DNA of 64,000 nucleotides from Candidatus Zemynaea palustris (GTDB lineage: Bacteria > Vulcanimicrobiota > Vulcanimicrobiia > Vulcanimicrobiales > Vulcanimicrobiaceae). The notes under the pieces were generated by a model that saw only the letters and a list, made by a program, of their open reading frames with translations, was not told the DNA's origin and ran no database searches. The stretch covers positions 1-64,000 of the forward strand of contig PLCB01000012.1 in the NCBI GenBank assembly GCA_003134695.1, read 5' to 3'. Shown piece after piece: positions 1 to 8,426 of this stretch; within the stretch, counting starts at the first letter, position 1; each line of letters begins with the position of its first letter. The position numbers were made by a program, and so were the translations under genes.

Positions 1-62
1 GGATTCGAACCCGTGTTACCGCCGTGAGAGGGCGGCGTCCTAGGCCTCTAGACGATAGGGCC
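1..62 (-). tRNA. tRNA-Glu (CTC), 3' end cut by window
   Basis: Read on the minus strand from position 62, the acceptor GGCCCTA is followed by a tRNA-Glu D-arm and an anticodon arm CCGCC/GGCGG closing the loop CTCTCAC, giving anticodon CTC. The T-arm with GGTTCGAATCC runs into position 1, so the 3' acceptor strand lies outside the window. It sits 3 nt downstream of tRNA-Gln on the same strand, so the two are probably co-transcribed. Confidence 0.93.
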
Positions 63-768
63 ACGCTCCCGGGGATGGATTTGAACCACCGAATGGAGGC
101 TTCAGAGGCCCCTGCCTTACCGCTTGGCGACCCGGGAATGCTTTTTCAGTTATCAGGAACGAAATCTGAGACCGCTTTAGTTTCCGATTACGGGCGCCAT
201 ACGTTTCCGTCTGGCTGTGGCAATTCGGACAAAGCATCCGAAGATTTTCAAGCCGATGGTCGTCTTTTATCCCGTTGCGGTGGTCGATTTGAACCGATAG
301 CGGCTGTCCCCTCCATTCGGTTAGGCCGCATTCCTCGCATCGATTAACGAGTATACCAGCTTCGAGCAAGCGTCTCTTTATCGTCCAGCGGCTCTTGCTG
401 TTCGCAAGAATATGCTCAAGTGTCAGTTTTACGGAACGGCCCTTAACTTGGCCTCGGTGCGCGGCCTTTACCCAAGCACCCATTGAGAAGCCAAAGTGCG
501 TCATGCAGTCGCGAACGGTATGGCTTGCGTCGTAGTAGCTCTGTATCGCCCTCCAGTCGTACACGCAAGCCTTGCGAAAAACGTACGGGTGCCGCGCCCG
601 CGCCTCCTCACTCAAGCGGAGCTGGCCGTTGCGGAGCGAGTTGTACCAACTCGCCGCGCAGAATCCAAATCGCAGTTGGCACTCTCGGCGAGAGTGGCCC
701 GCCTCAAAGAAATCAGCGATCTCTTGCCATCGATAGACACACGGCTGGTTCTTCCCCATAGCAAACAT
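40..768 (-). CDS. HNH endonuclease overlapping tRNA-Gln/tRNA-Glu
   Basis: The product is 242 aa if it starts at the ATG at 768 (an alternative ATG is at 759; the frame is open further upstream but unlike the family). Two N-terminal helical repeats share a pattern like W-x-x-I-x-x-(F/Y)-(F/Y)-x-(A)-x-H-(S/T)-x-R-(E/D)-C and a following FGF. They are followed by an HNH domain with CEECG, QIDHRNG, LENLRMLCPNCH and two zinc CxxC pairs. Such proteins cut DNA and are often mobile or phage-associated. The recognisable domain ends about 46 residues before the stop; the remaining tail is encoded by the tRNA-Gln gene and part of tRNA-Glu, and the stop (40-42) lies inside tRNA-Glu. The tail is probably fortuitous, from loss of an original stop or insertion of the gene next to the tRNA pair. 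HNH identity is clear; the C-terminus is doubtful. Confidence 0.75.
   Translation of the reverse strand: MFAMGKNQPCVYRWQEIADFFEAGHSRRECQLRFGFCAASWYNSLRNGQLRLSEEARARHPYVFRKACVYDWRAIQSYYDASHTVRDCMTHFGFSMGAWVKAAHRGQVKGRSVKLTLEHILANSKSRWTIKRRLLEAGILVNRCEECGLTEWRGQPLSVQIDHRNGIKDDHRLENLRMLCPNCHSQTETYGARNRKLKRSQISFLITEKAFPGRQAVRQGPLKPPFGGSNPSPGAWPYRLEA
66..137 (-). tRNA. tRNA-Gln (CTG)
   Basis: The 7-bp acceptor TCCCGGG/CCCGGGA closes perfectly, with discriminator G. The anticodon stem GGGGC/GCCTC holds the loop CTCTGAA, giving anticodon CTG. The T-loop is TTCAAAT. No CCA is encoded. The long HNH nuclease ORF on the same strand reads through this whole gene. Confidence 0.93.
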
Positions 769-923
769 ATGTTCGATACTTAGCAACCAAACTCCTGCTC
801 GCTTAGGCCTGGACGCGTGCCAACTTCCGTCGCGAGCCTGGGTAGATACGGCGGGTGGGCGCAAGCCGAGCACGCTCCGGCGGCGAAGGCTTGGCGCCCC
901 AGCCGGCGAGCGCAGGAGGTTGG
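769..923. promoter_or_regulatory. divergent intergenic region
   Basis: This 155-bp gap separates the HNH gene (minus) from the sugar-nucleotide transferase (plus). The only clear element is the Shine-Dalgarno-like AGGAGG at 914-919, which supports the TTG start at 924. I see no convincing -35/-10 pair. Confidence 0.35.
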
Positions 924-2051
924 TTGCAAGCAGTCATTCTGGTTGGTGGCGAGGGTACGCGGTTGCGGCCGCTCACCTACGGCACCCCAAAACCGATGGT
1001 GCCGTTGTTCGGCGTCCCATTTCTCGAACGAACGCTGTCGCGGCTCCATCAAGCCGGGATCGATGACGTCATCCTCGCCGCCGGCTACCTCCCGAAAGCG
1101 ATCACCGATCACCTCGGCGACGGCTCGCGGCTCGGCGGCATGCGGCTCACCTACGTGATCGAGGAAGAACCACTCGGCACCGCCGGCGCAATCAAGAACG
1201 TCGCCGATCATATCAAGGGCCCGTTCTTCGTTCTCAACGGCGACGTATTGACGAGCCTCGACCTCCGCGCGATGGCCGCCTACCACCGACAAACCAAAGG
1301 CATCGGCACGCTGCACCTCATCCGAGTCGACGACCCATCACCGTTTGGTTGCGTCGTCCACGATGCGACCGGCCGCGTCTCGGCTTTCGTCGAGAAACCC
1401 AAGCAGGACAAGGCTCCAACCGACGAGATCAACGCCGGCACGTACCTCCTCGAGCGCGACATCCTCGACCAGATCCCACGCAACCGCAACGTCTCGATCG
1501 AGCGCGAGACCTTCCCGCAGCTCCTCGCGAACGGCGCGAAACTCTACGCCTACACCACGCAAGACTACTGGCTCGACGTCGGGCGCCCCGACCAATACTT
1601 GCAGGCCCACAGAGATGTTCTCGACGGCAAACTCACGCTCGGTCCGACGGCCGATCCCGACGCGCACAAGGGCACATTTTATCTTGTCAGGGCGGAGAAC
1701 ACGCGCGGAACGACGCGCACGCTCGAAATGCCGCCGAGCATCCGCCCTCCCGTTTTCGTGGGCGCGGAGACCAAATTGGACCCGACCGCCGAGATCGGCC
1801 CCTACACCGTCCTCGGCGATCGGACTCGCGTCGAGGCCGGCGCCTCCGTTAAAGGTACGGTCCTTTGGGAGGGGGTTGTGGTAGGCTCTAAGGCCCAGAT
1901 CGTGGACTCGATCCTCGCGACCAACGTACAGGTCGGAGAAAACGCGCGCATCGGAACAAATAGCGTAATCGGACACGATGTGGAAATCGAAGCCGGGGCC
2001 GAACTTCCCCCCGAGTCGCGCAAAACTGCCGTTGAGCCAGTGCAACGGTGA
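924..2051 (+). CDS. sugar-1-phosphate nucleotidyltransferase (GDP-mannose pyrophosphorylase-like)
   Basis: The product is about 375 aa and transfers an NMP onto a sugar 1-phosphate to make a nucleotide sugar in the cytoplasm. The N-terminal Rossmann-like domain has GGEGTRLRPLT followed by TPKPMVP, with NGDVL as the metal-binding Asp motif, EKP, and a DVGRP sugar-binding motif. From about residue 270 a left-handed beta-helix of hexapeptide repeats follows (IGPYTVLGDRT, VEIEAG). The TTG start is chosen because AGGAGG lies 4 nt upstream and translation then begins directly at LQAVILVGG; an ATG at 855 is also in frame. Mannose-1-phosphate guanylyltransferase or a dTDP/UDP-glucose-type enzyme are both possible. 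The next gene is a glycosyltransferase, which suggests donor supply for a polysaccharide or glycoconjugate. A paralogue lies at 11372. Confidence 0.85.
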   Translation: MQAVILVGGEGTRLRPLTYGTPKPMVPLFGVPFLERTLSRLHQAGIDDVILAAGYLPKAITDHLGDGSRLGGMRLTYVIEEEPLGTAGAIKNVADHIKGPFFVLNGDVLTSLDLRAMAAYHRQTKGIGTLHLIRVDDPSPFGCVVHDATGRVSAFVEKPKQDKAPTDEINAGTYLLERDILDQIPRNRNVSIERETFPQLLANGAKLYAYTTQDYWLDVGRPDQYLQAHRDVLDGKLTLGPTADPDAHKGTFYLVRAENTRGTTRTLEMPPSIRPPVFVGAETKLDPTAEIGPYTVLGDRTRVEAGASVKGTVLWEGVVVGSKAQIVDSILATNVQVGENARIGTNSVIGHDVEIEAGAELPPESRKTAVEPVQR

Positions 2052-2128
2052 AAATATCCTTCTGTTTATAGCAGGTTTGCCACGGGTAAATCCTCAAAGC
2101 CCGGGGCCCCGCTTTACGAGGTAGCTGC

Positions 2129-3331
2129 TTGCAATACCGAGCGCCGGTATTTCCGCCGGTCCCACCCCTCACGCTATTCATGGGATCATTCCCGCCCCGG
2201 GAGTGCGGCATCGCCACGTTCACAAAAGATGTCGTCGACAGCTTCGAAGATGCGTTCGGCCTCCGCAGCCAGGTCATCGCAATCGACGAACCGGGCGCCG
2301 AGCAACGCACCTACGACGCGCGGGTCCTGACGCGCATCTCGCAGGACGACCGCGCGTCCTATATCCACGCGGCCGCCGCGGCCAACGCGCATCCCGCGCA
2401 ACTCGTGAACGTTCAGCATGAATACGGCCTCTTCGGCGGCCCCGACGGCGCGTGGTTTCTCGATTTCCTCGAGGAATTGGAGAAGCCGGTGGTCGTCTCA
2501 TTGCACACCGTTCTGCCGGAGCCGAGCGACTCGCATCGCGCGATCGCACGCCGCATCTGCGAACGTGCCGATTCGATCGTCGTCCTCTCGAAAACCGGAA
2601 AGAAAATTCTGACCGACGTCTACGGCGTCGACGCCGAGAGGATCCATGTCATCCATCACGGCGTCCCCGACGTCCCGTGCCTCCCGGCGGAGACGGCGAA
2701 AATAAAGTTTGGAATCAGCGACCGCATGTTGATCTCCACCTTCGGCCTCATCAGCCGCGGCAAGGGTCTCGAGTACGCGATCGAAGCCATGCGCACGGTG
2801 GTGGCGCGCCATCCCGAAGCGTTGTACCTCATTCTGGGTCAGACGCATCCGGGCGTGCGCCGGCACGAAGGTGAGTCGTATCGCCAATCGCTGCACGAGA
2901 TGATCGCGAGCTACGGTCTCGAGCGCAACGTGCAGCTCGTCGACAAATATCTGGACTTCGACGAATTGCTCAAATACTTGGGCTCGACGGACATCTACTT
3001 GACGCCATATCTCAACCCGGTGCAAATCGTGAGCGGAACGCTCGCGTACGCGGTCGGTTGCGGAAAGGCGATCGTCTCGACGCCTTACCTCTACGCGAAG
3101 GAAGTGCTGGCGCACGGACGCGGCTTCTTGGTCGATTTCCGCGATGCGGATGGTCTGGCCAAACAAATTCTGGCGTTGCTCGACGATCCGTGGCTGCGCC
3201 ACGCAACCGGGCGCCGCGCCTATCGCTACGGCCGCCAGATGACCTGGCCTCACGTTGCAAGCGAGTACGGCCGGCTTTTTGGCGAGATCGTTCCGCAGAG
3301 GGCGGAGCCGATGCTGGTTCTCCCGGCGTAG
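2129..3331 (+). CDS. GT4-type glycosyltransferase
   Basis: This 400-aa retaining glycosyltransferase has a GT-B fold. The N-terminal half has FMGSFPPRECGIATF, NVQHEYGLFGG and SLHTVLPEP; the C-terminal half has the donor-site segments TFGLISRGKGLEYAIEAM and YLNPVQIVSGTLAYAVGCGKAIVSTPY. The PPRECGIATF opening is shared with glycosyltransferases that sit beside glycosidase-like proteins. The TTG at 2129 follows a weak ACGAGGTAG; an in-frame ATG at 2180 would remove 17 residues before GSFPP. The acceptor is unknown. The preceding transferase probably makes its donor, and the next gene, 20 nt on, is a helical glycosidase-like protein that may act in the same pathway. Confidence 0.85.
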   Translation: MQYRAPVFPPVPPLTLFMGSFPPRECGIATFTKDVVDSFEDAFGLRSQVIAIDEPGAEQRTYDARVLTRISQDDRASYIHAAAAANAHPAQLVNVQHEYGLFGGPDGAWFLDFLEELEKPVVVSLHTVLPEPSDSHRAIARRICERADSIVVLSKTGKKILTDVYGVDAERIHVIHHGVPDVPCLPAETAKIKFGISDRMLISTFGLISRGKGLEYAIEAMRTVVARHPEALYLILGQTHPGVRRHEGESYRQSLHEMIASYGLERNVQLVDKYLDFDELLKYLGSTDIYLTPYLNPVQIVSGTLAYAVGCGKAIVSTPYLYAKEVLAHGRGFLVDFRDADGLAKQILALLDDPWLRHATGRRAYRYGRQMTWPHVASEYGRLFGEIVPQRAEPMLVLPA

Positions 3332-3351
3332 TTTAGTGTCCCGACACTAGC

Positions 3352-4413
3352 ATGTGGCAACCACCGAGCCTCGATCACCTCGCCGAGCTGACCGACGAGA
3401 CCGGCCTCCTGCAGCACGCCCTGGGCGACATTCCGAATCGCGAGTACGGCTACTGCACCGACGACGTCTCGCGTGGTTTCATCGTTGCCTGCGGCGCGGC
3501 GCGGCACACCCGGCTTCGGCCCGAAGCGGTACGTCTCGCGCGCAACTATCTGTCCTTCCTCCATGATGCGCAGCTGCCGGACGGCCGATTCCACAACTTC
3601 ATGAGCTATGACCGGCGCTGGCTCGACGAGGTCGGGACAGAAGATTCCATCGGCCGTTCGATTTGGTCCGTCGGCGTCGGCGTCAGTCACGCGCCTCGCA
3701 GCGCCTGGCGCGACCTCTGCGGGGACATGCTCGAACGCGCCGTCCCGGTCGTGCACGATCTCCAACATCTGCGCCCGCTCGCTTACGCGGCGCTCGGGCT
3801 GAGCGAAGCTTGCAAAACGCCACAACGAGAGCTCGCTTCGATCGAGGCGGCGCTCCGCGAGATCGGAAGCAGGCTCAGGGCCGCCTACGAGACCGCGCAC
3901 ACCGGCGACTGGGAGTGGTTCGAACCGGTGATGACCTACGACAACGCGCGCCTCCCGGAAGCACTCTTGCGCGTCGGCCGGGCGCTTGACGACCGCGACC
4001 TGATTGCCCTCGGGCTACGCACCCTCGACTTCTACGAGTCGGTGGTTATCGAAGGCGGCGTCTTCGTCCCCATCGGAAACGCCGGCTGGTACCGGCACGG
4101 CGGGCAGCGGGCGCGCTACGAGCAGCAGCCGCTCGAAGCGGCCGCGATGGTCGACGTCGCGCTCGTCGCACACGCGCTTAGCGGCGAGGCCCGTTATCGG
4201 CGTTTGGCCGAGACCGCTCTCGAGTGGTTCTATGGAAGAAACACGCGCAATGTGGTGATGGCGGCGGGTGGCGGATCGTTCGACGGGTTGGGCGAGCTGG
4301 GCGTCAACCGCAACATGGGTGCGGAATCGTCCCTTGCGTACCTGGCGAGCGCCCTGGCGCTGGCGCAGCCGGCCGCAGAAGAGTTGCGTATCGCGCGTTC
4401 GCAGGTGCGATAA
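3352..4413 (+). CDS. helical (alpha/alpha) six-hairpin glycosidase-like protein
   Basis: This 353-aa protein has no signal peptide. It is almost entirely helical with repeating segments ending in short loops (DDVSRGFIVACGA, MTYDNARLPEALLRVG, QQPLEAAAMVDVALVA), the pattern of an alpha/alpha toroid as in six-hairpin glycosidases, epimerases and lanthionine-cyclase-like proteins. Acidic residues in GDWEWFEP and EDSIGRSIW could be catalytic, but no family signature lets me name a reaction. It follows the glycosyltransferase by 20 nt and probably shares its transcript, so an oligosaccharide substrate made by that enzyme is likely. Confidence 0.7.
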   Translation: MWQPPSLDHLAELTDETGLLQHALGDIPNREYGYCTDDVSRGFIVACGAARHTRLRPEAVRLARNYLSFLHDAQLPDGRFHNFMSYDRRWLDEVGTEDSIGRSIWSVGVGVSHAPRSAWRDLCGDMLERAVPVVHDLQHLRPLAYAALGLSEACKTPQRELASIEAALREIGSRLRAAYETAHTGDWEWFEPVMTYDNARLPEALLRVGRALDDRDLIALGLRTLDFYESVVIEGGVFVPIGNAGWYRHGGQRARYEQQPLEAAAMVDVALVAHALSGEARYRRLAETALEWFYGRNTRNVVMAAGGGSFDGLGELGVNRNMGAESSLAYLASALALAQPAAEELRIARSQVR

Positions 4414-4474
4414 AACTCGGATTCCCTGGGGCGCCGAGGCGCGGAGGCCTCGGACGGCGAATAAGTCACGTCCG

Positions 4475-6637
4475 ATGATCGCAGAAACAATCGACGTTCT
4501 TAGTGACGTGCAGCTGGATGCTGTCCGCCAAACCGATGGCCCGGTCCTTATTTTTGCCGGCGCCGGCAGCGGAAAGACGCGCGTCCTGACGCATCGCATC
4601 GCGTACCTGCTCAACGAGAAGGGGATTTTTCCCGATCGCATTCTGGCCGTGACGTTCACGAACAAAGCGGCCGGTGAGATGAAGAGCCGCCTCGAGCGCA
4701 TGGTCGGCGAGCAAGCGGGCGATCTCTGGGTCGGAACCTTCCACTCGATTTGCGTTCGCATGCTGCGCCGCGACGGCACCAAAATCGGCATCGCAAAGAA
4801 TTTCGCGATCATGGACGAGACCGACCAGCGTTCGATCGTTCGCGATGTCCTGCAAGACCTCGATTTCGACGAACGTCAGATCAGTCCGGGCGCTGCGCTC
4901 GACGAAATCGGCAAGGCGAAGAACTCGCTGCTTTCGCCCGAGGAATACGAATCACGCACGACCTCGTTCTTCGGTGAACGCCTGGCGAAGGTCTACCGCG
5001 AATACGACCGGCGCCTGCGCGAGAGCAACGGCCTCGATTTCGACGACCTGATCGCGCAGGCGATCAAGTTGCTCGAAACCCAAGACGACGTCCGCACGCG
5101 CTATCAGAACAAGTTCCGCTACATCCTGGTCGACGAGTATCAAGACGTCAACTTCGCGCAGTATCGTCTTTGCGCGATTCTGGCCGGCGAACACAAGAAT
5201 CTGACCGTCGTCGGCGACGACGACCAGTCGATCTATTCGTGGCGCGGCGGCGATTATAAGAACATCTTGCGCTTCGAGCAAGACTTCCCCGGCGCGAAAA
5301 TCTTCAAGCTCGAGCAGAACTATCGCAGCCCGCAGTCGATCTTGTCGGTCGCCAACGAGCTGGTCGCGAACAACAAGTCGCGCGCGGAGAAGAAACTCTT
5401 CACCAACCGGCACGGCGGCGACGTGGTGACGGTGTACGGCGCCGAAACCGAGCGCGCCGAGGCCCGCTACGTAATCGAGAAGATCAAAGAACACGTCCGC
5501 GAGGGCTCGGCCTATCGCGACTTCCTGGTTCTCTATCGGACCAACGCGCAGTCACGCGTCTTCGAAGAAGGCTTCCTCAGCGAAGGCATCCCGTATCGCG
5601 TCGTCGGCGGCGTCGGCTTCTACGCGCGTACCGAAATCAAAGACATGATGGCGTACCTGCGCTACATCGTGAATCCGTCGGATGCGGTCGCTTTCCGGCG
5701 CATCGTCAACGTTCCGCGCCGCAGCATCGGTCAACAAACGATCGCCAGCTTGGTGAACGCGGCGACGGCGGCCGGCGTCTCGGTCGGTCAGACGATCTTC
5801 GATAAGGAATTGCTCAAGCGCGCCGTCCCCAAGAAACAACGCGAACTTGAGCGCTTCGCCGAGTTGATCGAGGACCTTCGCGCACGGGCGAGCGGTTTGT
5901 CGATCTCGGAGTTGCTGGTCGCGGTTATGGAGGAGTCGGGCTACATTCGCGAGTTGCAGGGTGAAGACACGCCCGACGCGCGCGTGCGGCTCGAGAACCT
6001 GCAAGAACTGGTCGGCGTCGCTCGCGAATTCGAATCTCAAGAGAACGCCGGAACGCTCGACGACTTCCTGGCCAACGTCGCGCTGATCAGCGATCTCGAT
6101 ACGCTCGATCCCGAGACGTCGTTCGTCACGTTGATGACGATGCACGCCGCGAAGGGGCTCGAGTTCCCGATCGTCTTTATGACCGGCCTCGAGGACGGGG
6201 TTTTTCCTCACTCGCGCGCGCAGACGGACATGAACGAACTCGAGGAGGAACGGCGCCTCGCCTACGTCGGCGTAACGCGCGCGGTCGACCGCCTCTATTT
6301 CTCGTACGCGCAGCGCCGGACGCTGTTCGGCAACACCTTCGCGCATCCGAAATCGCGCTTCTTGGAAGAGATGCCGAGCGTCGAGCCGGTTGGGATGCTC
6401 GTGCCGAACCCGCGGCCGTCGGGCGGACGCTGGCGCGAAGTGTCGATCCACGAAACCGCCGGCAACGGCGTCAATCTCGGGCTGGCTGTCGGCGATCGCG
6501 TTCGCCATCCCAAATGGGGTGAGGGCTTGGTCAAAGCCGTGACCGGTGCGGGCGGCGACGGGCTTCTGACGATCAACTTCCCGAACGTCGGCGAGAAGAT
6601 GGTCATGCTCAAGTACGCCCCGCTGGAAAAAGTTTAG
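4475..6637 (+). CDS. pcrA: ATP-dependent DNA helicase, UvrD/PcrA family
   Basis: This 720-aa superfamily 1A helicase unwinds DNA 3' to 5' in repair and in clearing replication conflicts. It has Walker A GAGSGKTRVL, motif Ia TFTNKAA, motif II VDEYQDVN, motif III GDDDQSIYSWRGG, motif IV QNYRSP, motif V TMHAAKGLEFP and motif VI VGVTRAVDRLY, in order and intact. The C-terminus has a KWGEGLVK segment like that of the PcrA Tudor tail. The ATG at 4475 is chosen because the upstream in-frame residues are the antisense-like end of the previous gene and ETIDVLSDVQLDAVR is a normal PcrA beginning. The next gene, dapB, is 14 nt downstream. Confidence 0.95.
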   Translation: MIAETIDVLSDVQLDAVRQTDGPVLIFAGAGSGKTRVLTHRIAYLLNEKGIFPDRILAVTFTNKAAGEMKSRLERMVGEQAGDLWVGTFHSICVRMLRRDGTKIGIAKNFAIMDETDQRSIVRDVLQDLDFDERQISPGAALDEIGKAKNSLLSPEEYESRTTSFFGERLAKVYREYDRRLRESNGLDFDDLIAQAIKLLETQDDVRTRYQNKFRYILVDEYQDVNFAQYRLCAILAGEHKNLTVVGDDDQSIYSWRGGDYKNILRFEQDFPGAKIFKLEQNYRSPQSILSVANELVANNKSRAEKKLFTNRHGGDVVTVYGAETERAEARYVIEKIKEHVREGSAYRDFLVLYRTNAQSRVFEEGFLSEGIPYRVVGGVGFYARTEIKDMMAYLRYIVNPSDAVAFRRIVNVPRRSIGQQTIASLVNAATAAGVSVGQTIFDKELLKRAVPKKQRELERFAELIEDLRARASGLSISELLVAVMEESGYIRELQGEDTPDARVRLENLQELVGVAREFESQENAGTLDDFLANVALISDLDTLDPETSFVTLMTMHAAKGLEFPIVFMTGLEDGVFPHSRAQTDMNELEEERRLAYVGVTRAVDRLYFSYAQRRTLFGNTFAHPKSRFLEEMPSVEPVGMLVPNPRPSGGRWREVSIHETAGNGVNLGLAVGDRVRHPKWGEGLVKAVTGAGGDGLLTINFPNVGEKMVMLKYAPLEKV

Positions 6638-6651
6638 GCGACGCCGCAGCC

Positions 6652-7404
6652 ATGAGCACCAAGCGCGTCGCGGTCGCCGGCGCGCTGGGCCGGATGGGCC
6701 GCACCGTCTGCACCGCGATCTCAAAAGCCGACGACCTCGAGCTCGTCGGCGGATTCGATCAGACCGACGCGGGCCGCCCGCTGGCCGACGTCGTCGGCTT
6801 GCCGCGCGAGGCGGGCGTGATCTACGACGACCTCGTTGCGTTGTACGATCGTGCCAAGCCCGAGATCGTGGTCGATTTCACGACGCACCCCGCGACCGTC
6901 TCGGTCGCGCGGGAAGCCGTGCTGCGCGGGATCTCGCCCGTGATCGGCGCGACGGGTCGCACCGCAGCGGAAGAAGCCGAACTCGAGGCGCTCTGCCGAG
7001 AGCGTGGCGTCGGCGGCGCACTCGTCCCCAACTTCGCGATCGGCGCGGTGTTGATGATGCGTTTCGCCGCAGAAGCGGCGCGCTTTTTTCCAACCGTCGA
7101 AGTGATCGAACTGCACCACGACGGGAAGAGGGACGCGCCCAGCGGGACCGCGCGTCTAACAGCGCGCCGCATCGAAACCGCGGCGGGCCGCGGCGAGGTT
7201 CCGATACATAGCGTGCGCTTGCGAGGCCTAGTGGCGCATCAGGAGGTTCTCTTTGGGGGCGAGGGTGAGGTGCTGACGCTCCGCCACGACTCGTTGTCGC
7301 GCGATTCGTTCATGACCGGCGTGCTGCTCGCGGTGCGCGCCGTCCGCAATCATCGCGAGCTCGTGATCGGTCTCGAAGGTCTCATGGACGGGCTGCAGTC
7401 GTGA
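6652..7404 (+). CDS. dapB: 4-hydroxy-tetrahydrodipicolinate reductase
   Basis: This 250-aa enzyme reduces 4-hydroxy-tetrahydrodipicolinate with NAD(P)H in lysine/diaminopimelate synthesis. It has the Rossmann motif VAGALGRMGR, DFTTHPATV and the family signature ELHHDGKRDAPSGTA carrying the catalytic His and Lys. The length is normal. Its stop overlaps the GTG of asd by 4 nt. It is the first gene of a dapB-asd-lysC-dapA operon supplying diaminopimelate for peptidoglycan and lysine. Confidence 0.97.
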   Translation: MSTKRVAVAGALGRMGRTVCTAISKADDLELVGGFDQTDAGRPLADVVGLPREAGVIYDDLVALYDRAKPEIVVDFTTHPATVSVAREAVLRGISPVIGATGRTAAEEAELEALCRERGVGGALVPNFAIGAVLMMRFAAEAARFFPTVEVIELHHDGKRDAPSGTARLTARRIETAAGRGEVPIHSVRLRGLVAHQEVLFGGEGEVLTLRHDSLSRDSFMTGVLLAVRAVRNHRELVIGLEGLMDGLQS

Positions 7405-8426
7405 AGCTGGCCATCGTCGGCGTAACCGGGATCGTCGGCGAGACGATCCTGCGCGTTCTCGACGAGCGCGCGATCCCGGTCGACGAACTTGGTGCGTTCG
7501 CTTCGCGCGAGCGCAGTGAGCCGCTCGAGTTTCGCGGCAAGAAGGTCCCGATTCGCGCCGCGACTGCGGCGGCGCTCGCCTCCGGCAAGTACGACGTCGT
7601 CTTCTTTGCGTCGAGCGACGACGCGAGCGGCGAACTCGCGCAGCCGGTGCTCGACTCCGGCGCGAAGGTCATCGACAACAGTTCGAGTTTCCGAATGGCG
7701 CCCGGCGTGCCGCTCGTGATTCCGGAGGTCAACGCGCACGCGGTGGAAGCGCACCACAATCTTTTTCCGGTCGCGAATTGTACCGCGATCGTGTTGGTCA
7801 TGGGAATCGCGCCGATCCACCGCGCGGTCGGGCTCGGTGCGGTGCACGCCGCGACCTACCAGGCGGTGAGCGGCGCCGGCCGGGCCGGACTCGACGCCTT
7901 AGCCGCGGAGGAGCAAGCGGCGCTCGGCGGCGGTGCCAACGGAAGTGTGAAGTCGCCGTTCGTCGCGCCGATCTTTCGCAACGTCGTCCCGCAGATCGGG
8001 AGCTTCGACGAATTCGGCGACACCGGCGAAGAGAAGAAGGTCGCCGCCGAAACACGCAAGATGCTCGAGGCGCCCGATCTTCACGTGGCCGTGACGACGG
8101 TGCGCGTCCCGGTGCGCGCGGCGCACAGCATCGCGGCGTTCATCGAGACTTCTAGCGACACGAGCGTCGACGAGCTGGCGCGTGCCTACGACGGGGCGCC
8201 CGGGACCGTCTTCCATCGCGATGGCATCGTGACGCCGCGTGAGGTCGAAGGTCAGGACGTCATCCACGTCGCGCGACTTCGTGCCGAAGAAGGCTCGAAG
8301 CGCCACTTCCAACTTTGGGCGGTCGGCGATCAATTGCGCAAAGGCGCTGCGACCAACGGCGTGCAGATCCTCGAATTGTTGCTCGAACGTGGTTATGTCG
8401 GGCGCGGTGAGCAGGCTCGTGCCTGA
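7401..8426 (+). CDS. asd: aspartate-semialdehyde dehydrogenase
   Basis: This 341-aa enzyme converts aspartyl phosphate to aspartate semialdehyde with NADPH. It has the N-terminal nucleotide motif GVTGIVGE, the catalytic Cys in NCTAIVLVMGIAPIH, and SGAGRAG further on. Its GTG start overlaps the end of dapB by 4 nt (GTGA), so translational coupling is likely. Its 3' end overlaps the likely start of lysC. Confidence 0.96.
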   Translation: MKLAIVGVTGIVGETILRVLDERAIPVDELGAFASRERSEPLEFRGKKVPIRAATAAALASGKYDVVFFASSDDASGELAQPVLDSGAKVIDNSSSFRMAPGVPLVIPEVNAHAVEAHHNLFPVANCTAIVLVMGIAPIHRAVGLGAVHAATYQAVSGAGRAGLDALAAEEQAALGGGANGSVKSPFVAPIFRNVVPQIGSFDEFGDTGEEKKVAAETRKMLEAPDLHVAVTTVRVPVRAAHSIAAFIETSSDTSVDELARAYDGAPGTVFHRDGIVTPREVEGQDVIHVARLRAEEGSKRHFQLWAVGDQLRKGAATNGVQILELLLERGYVGRGEQARA

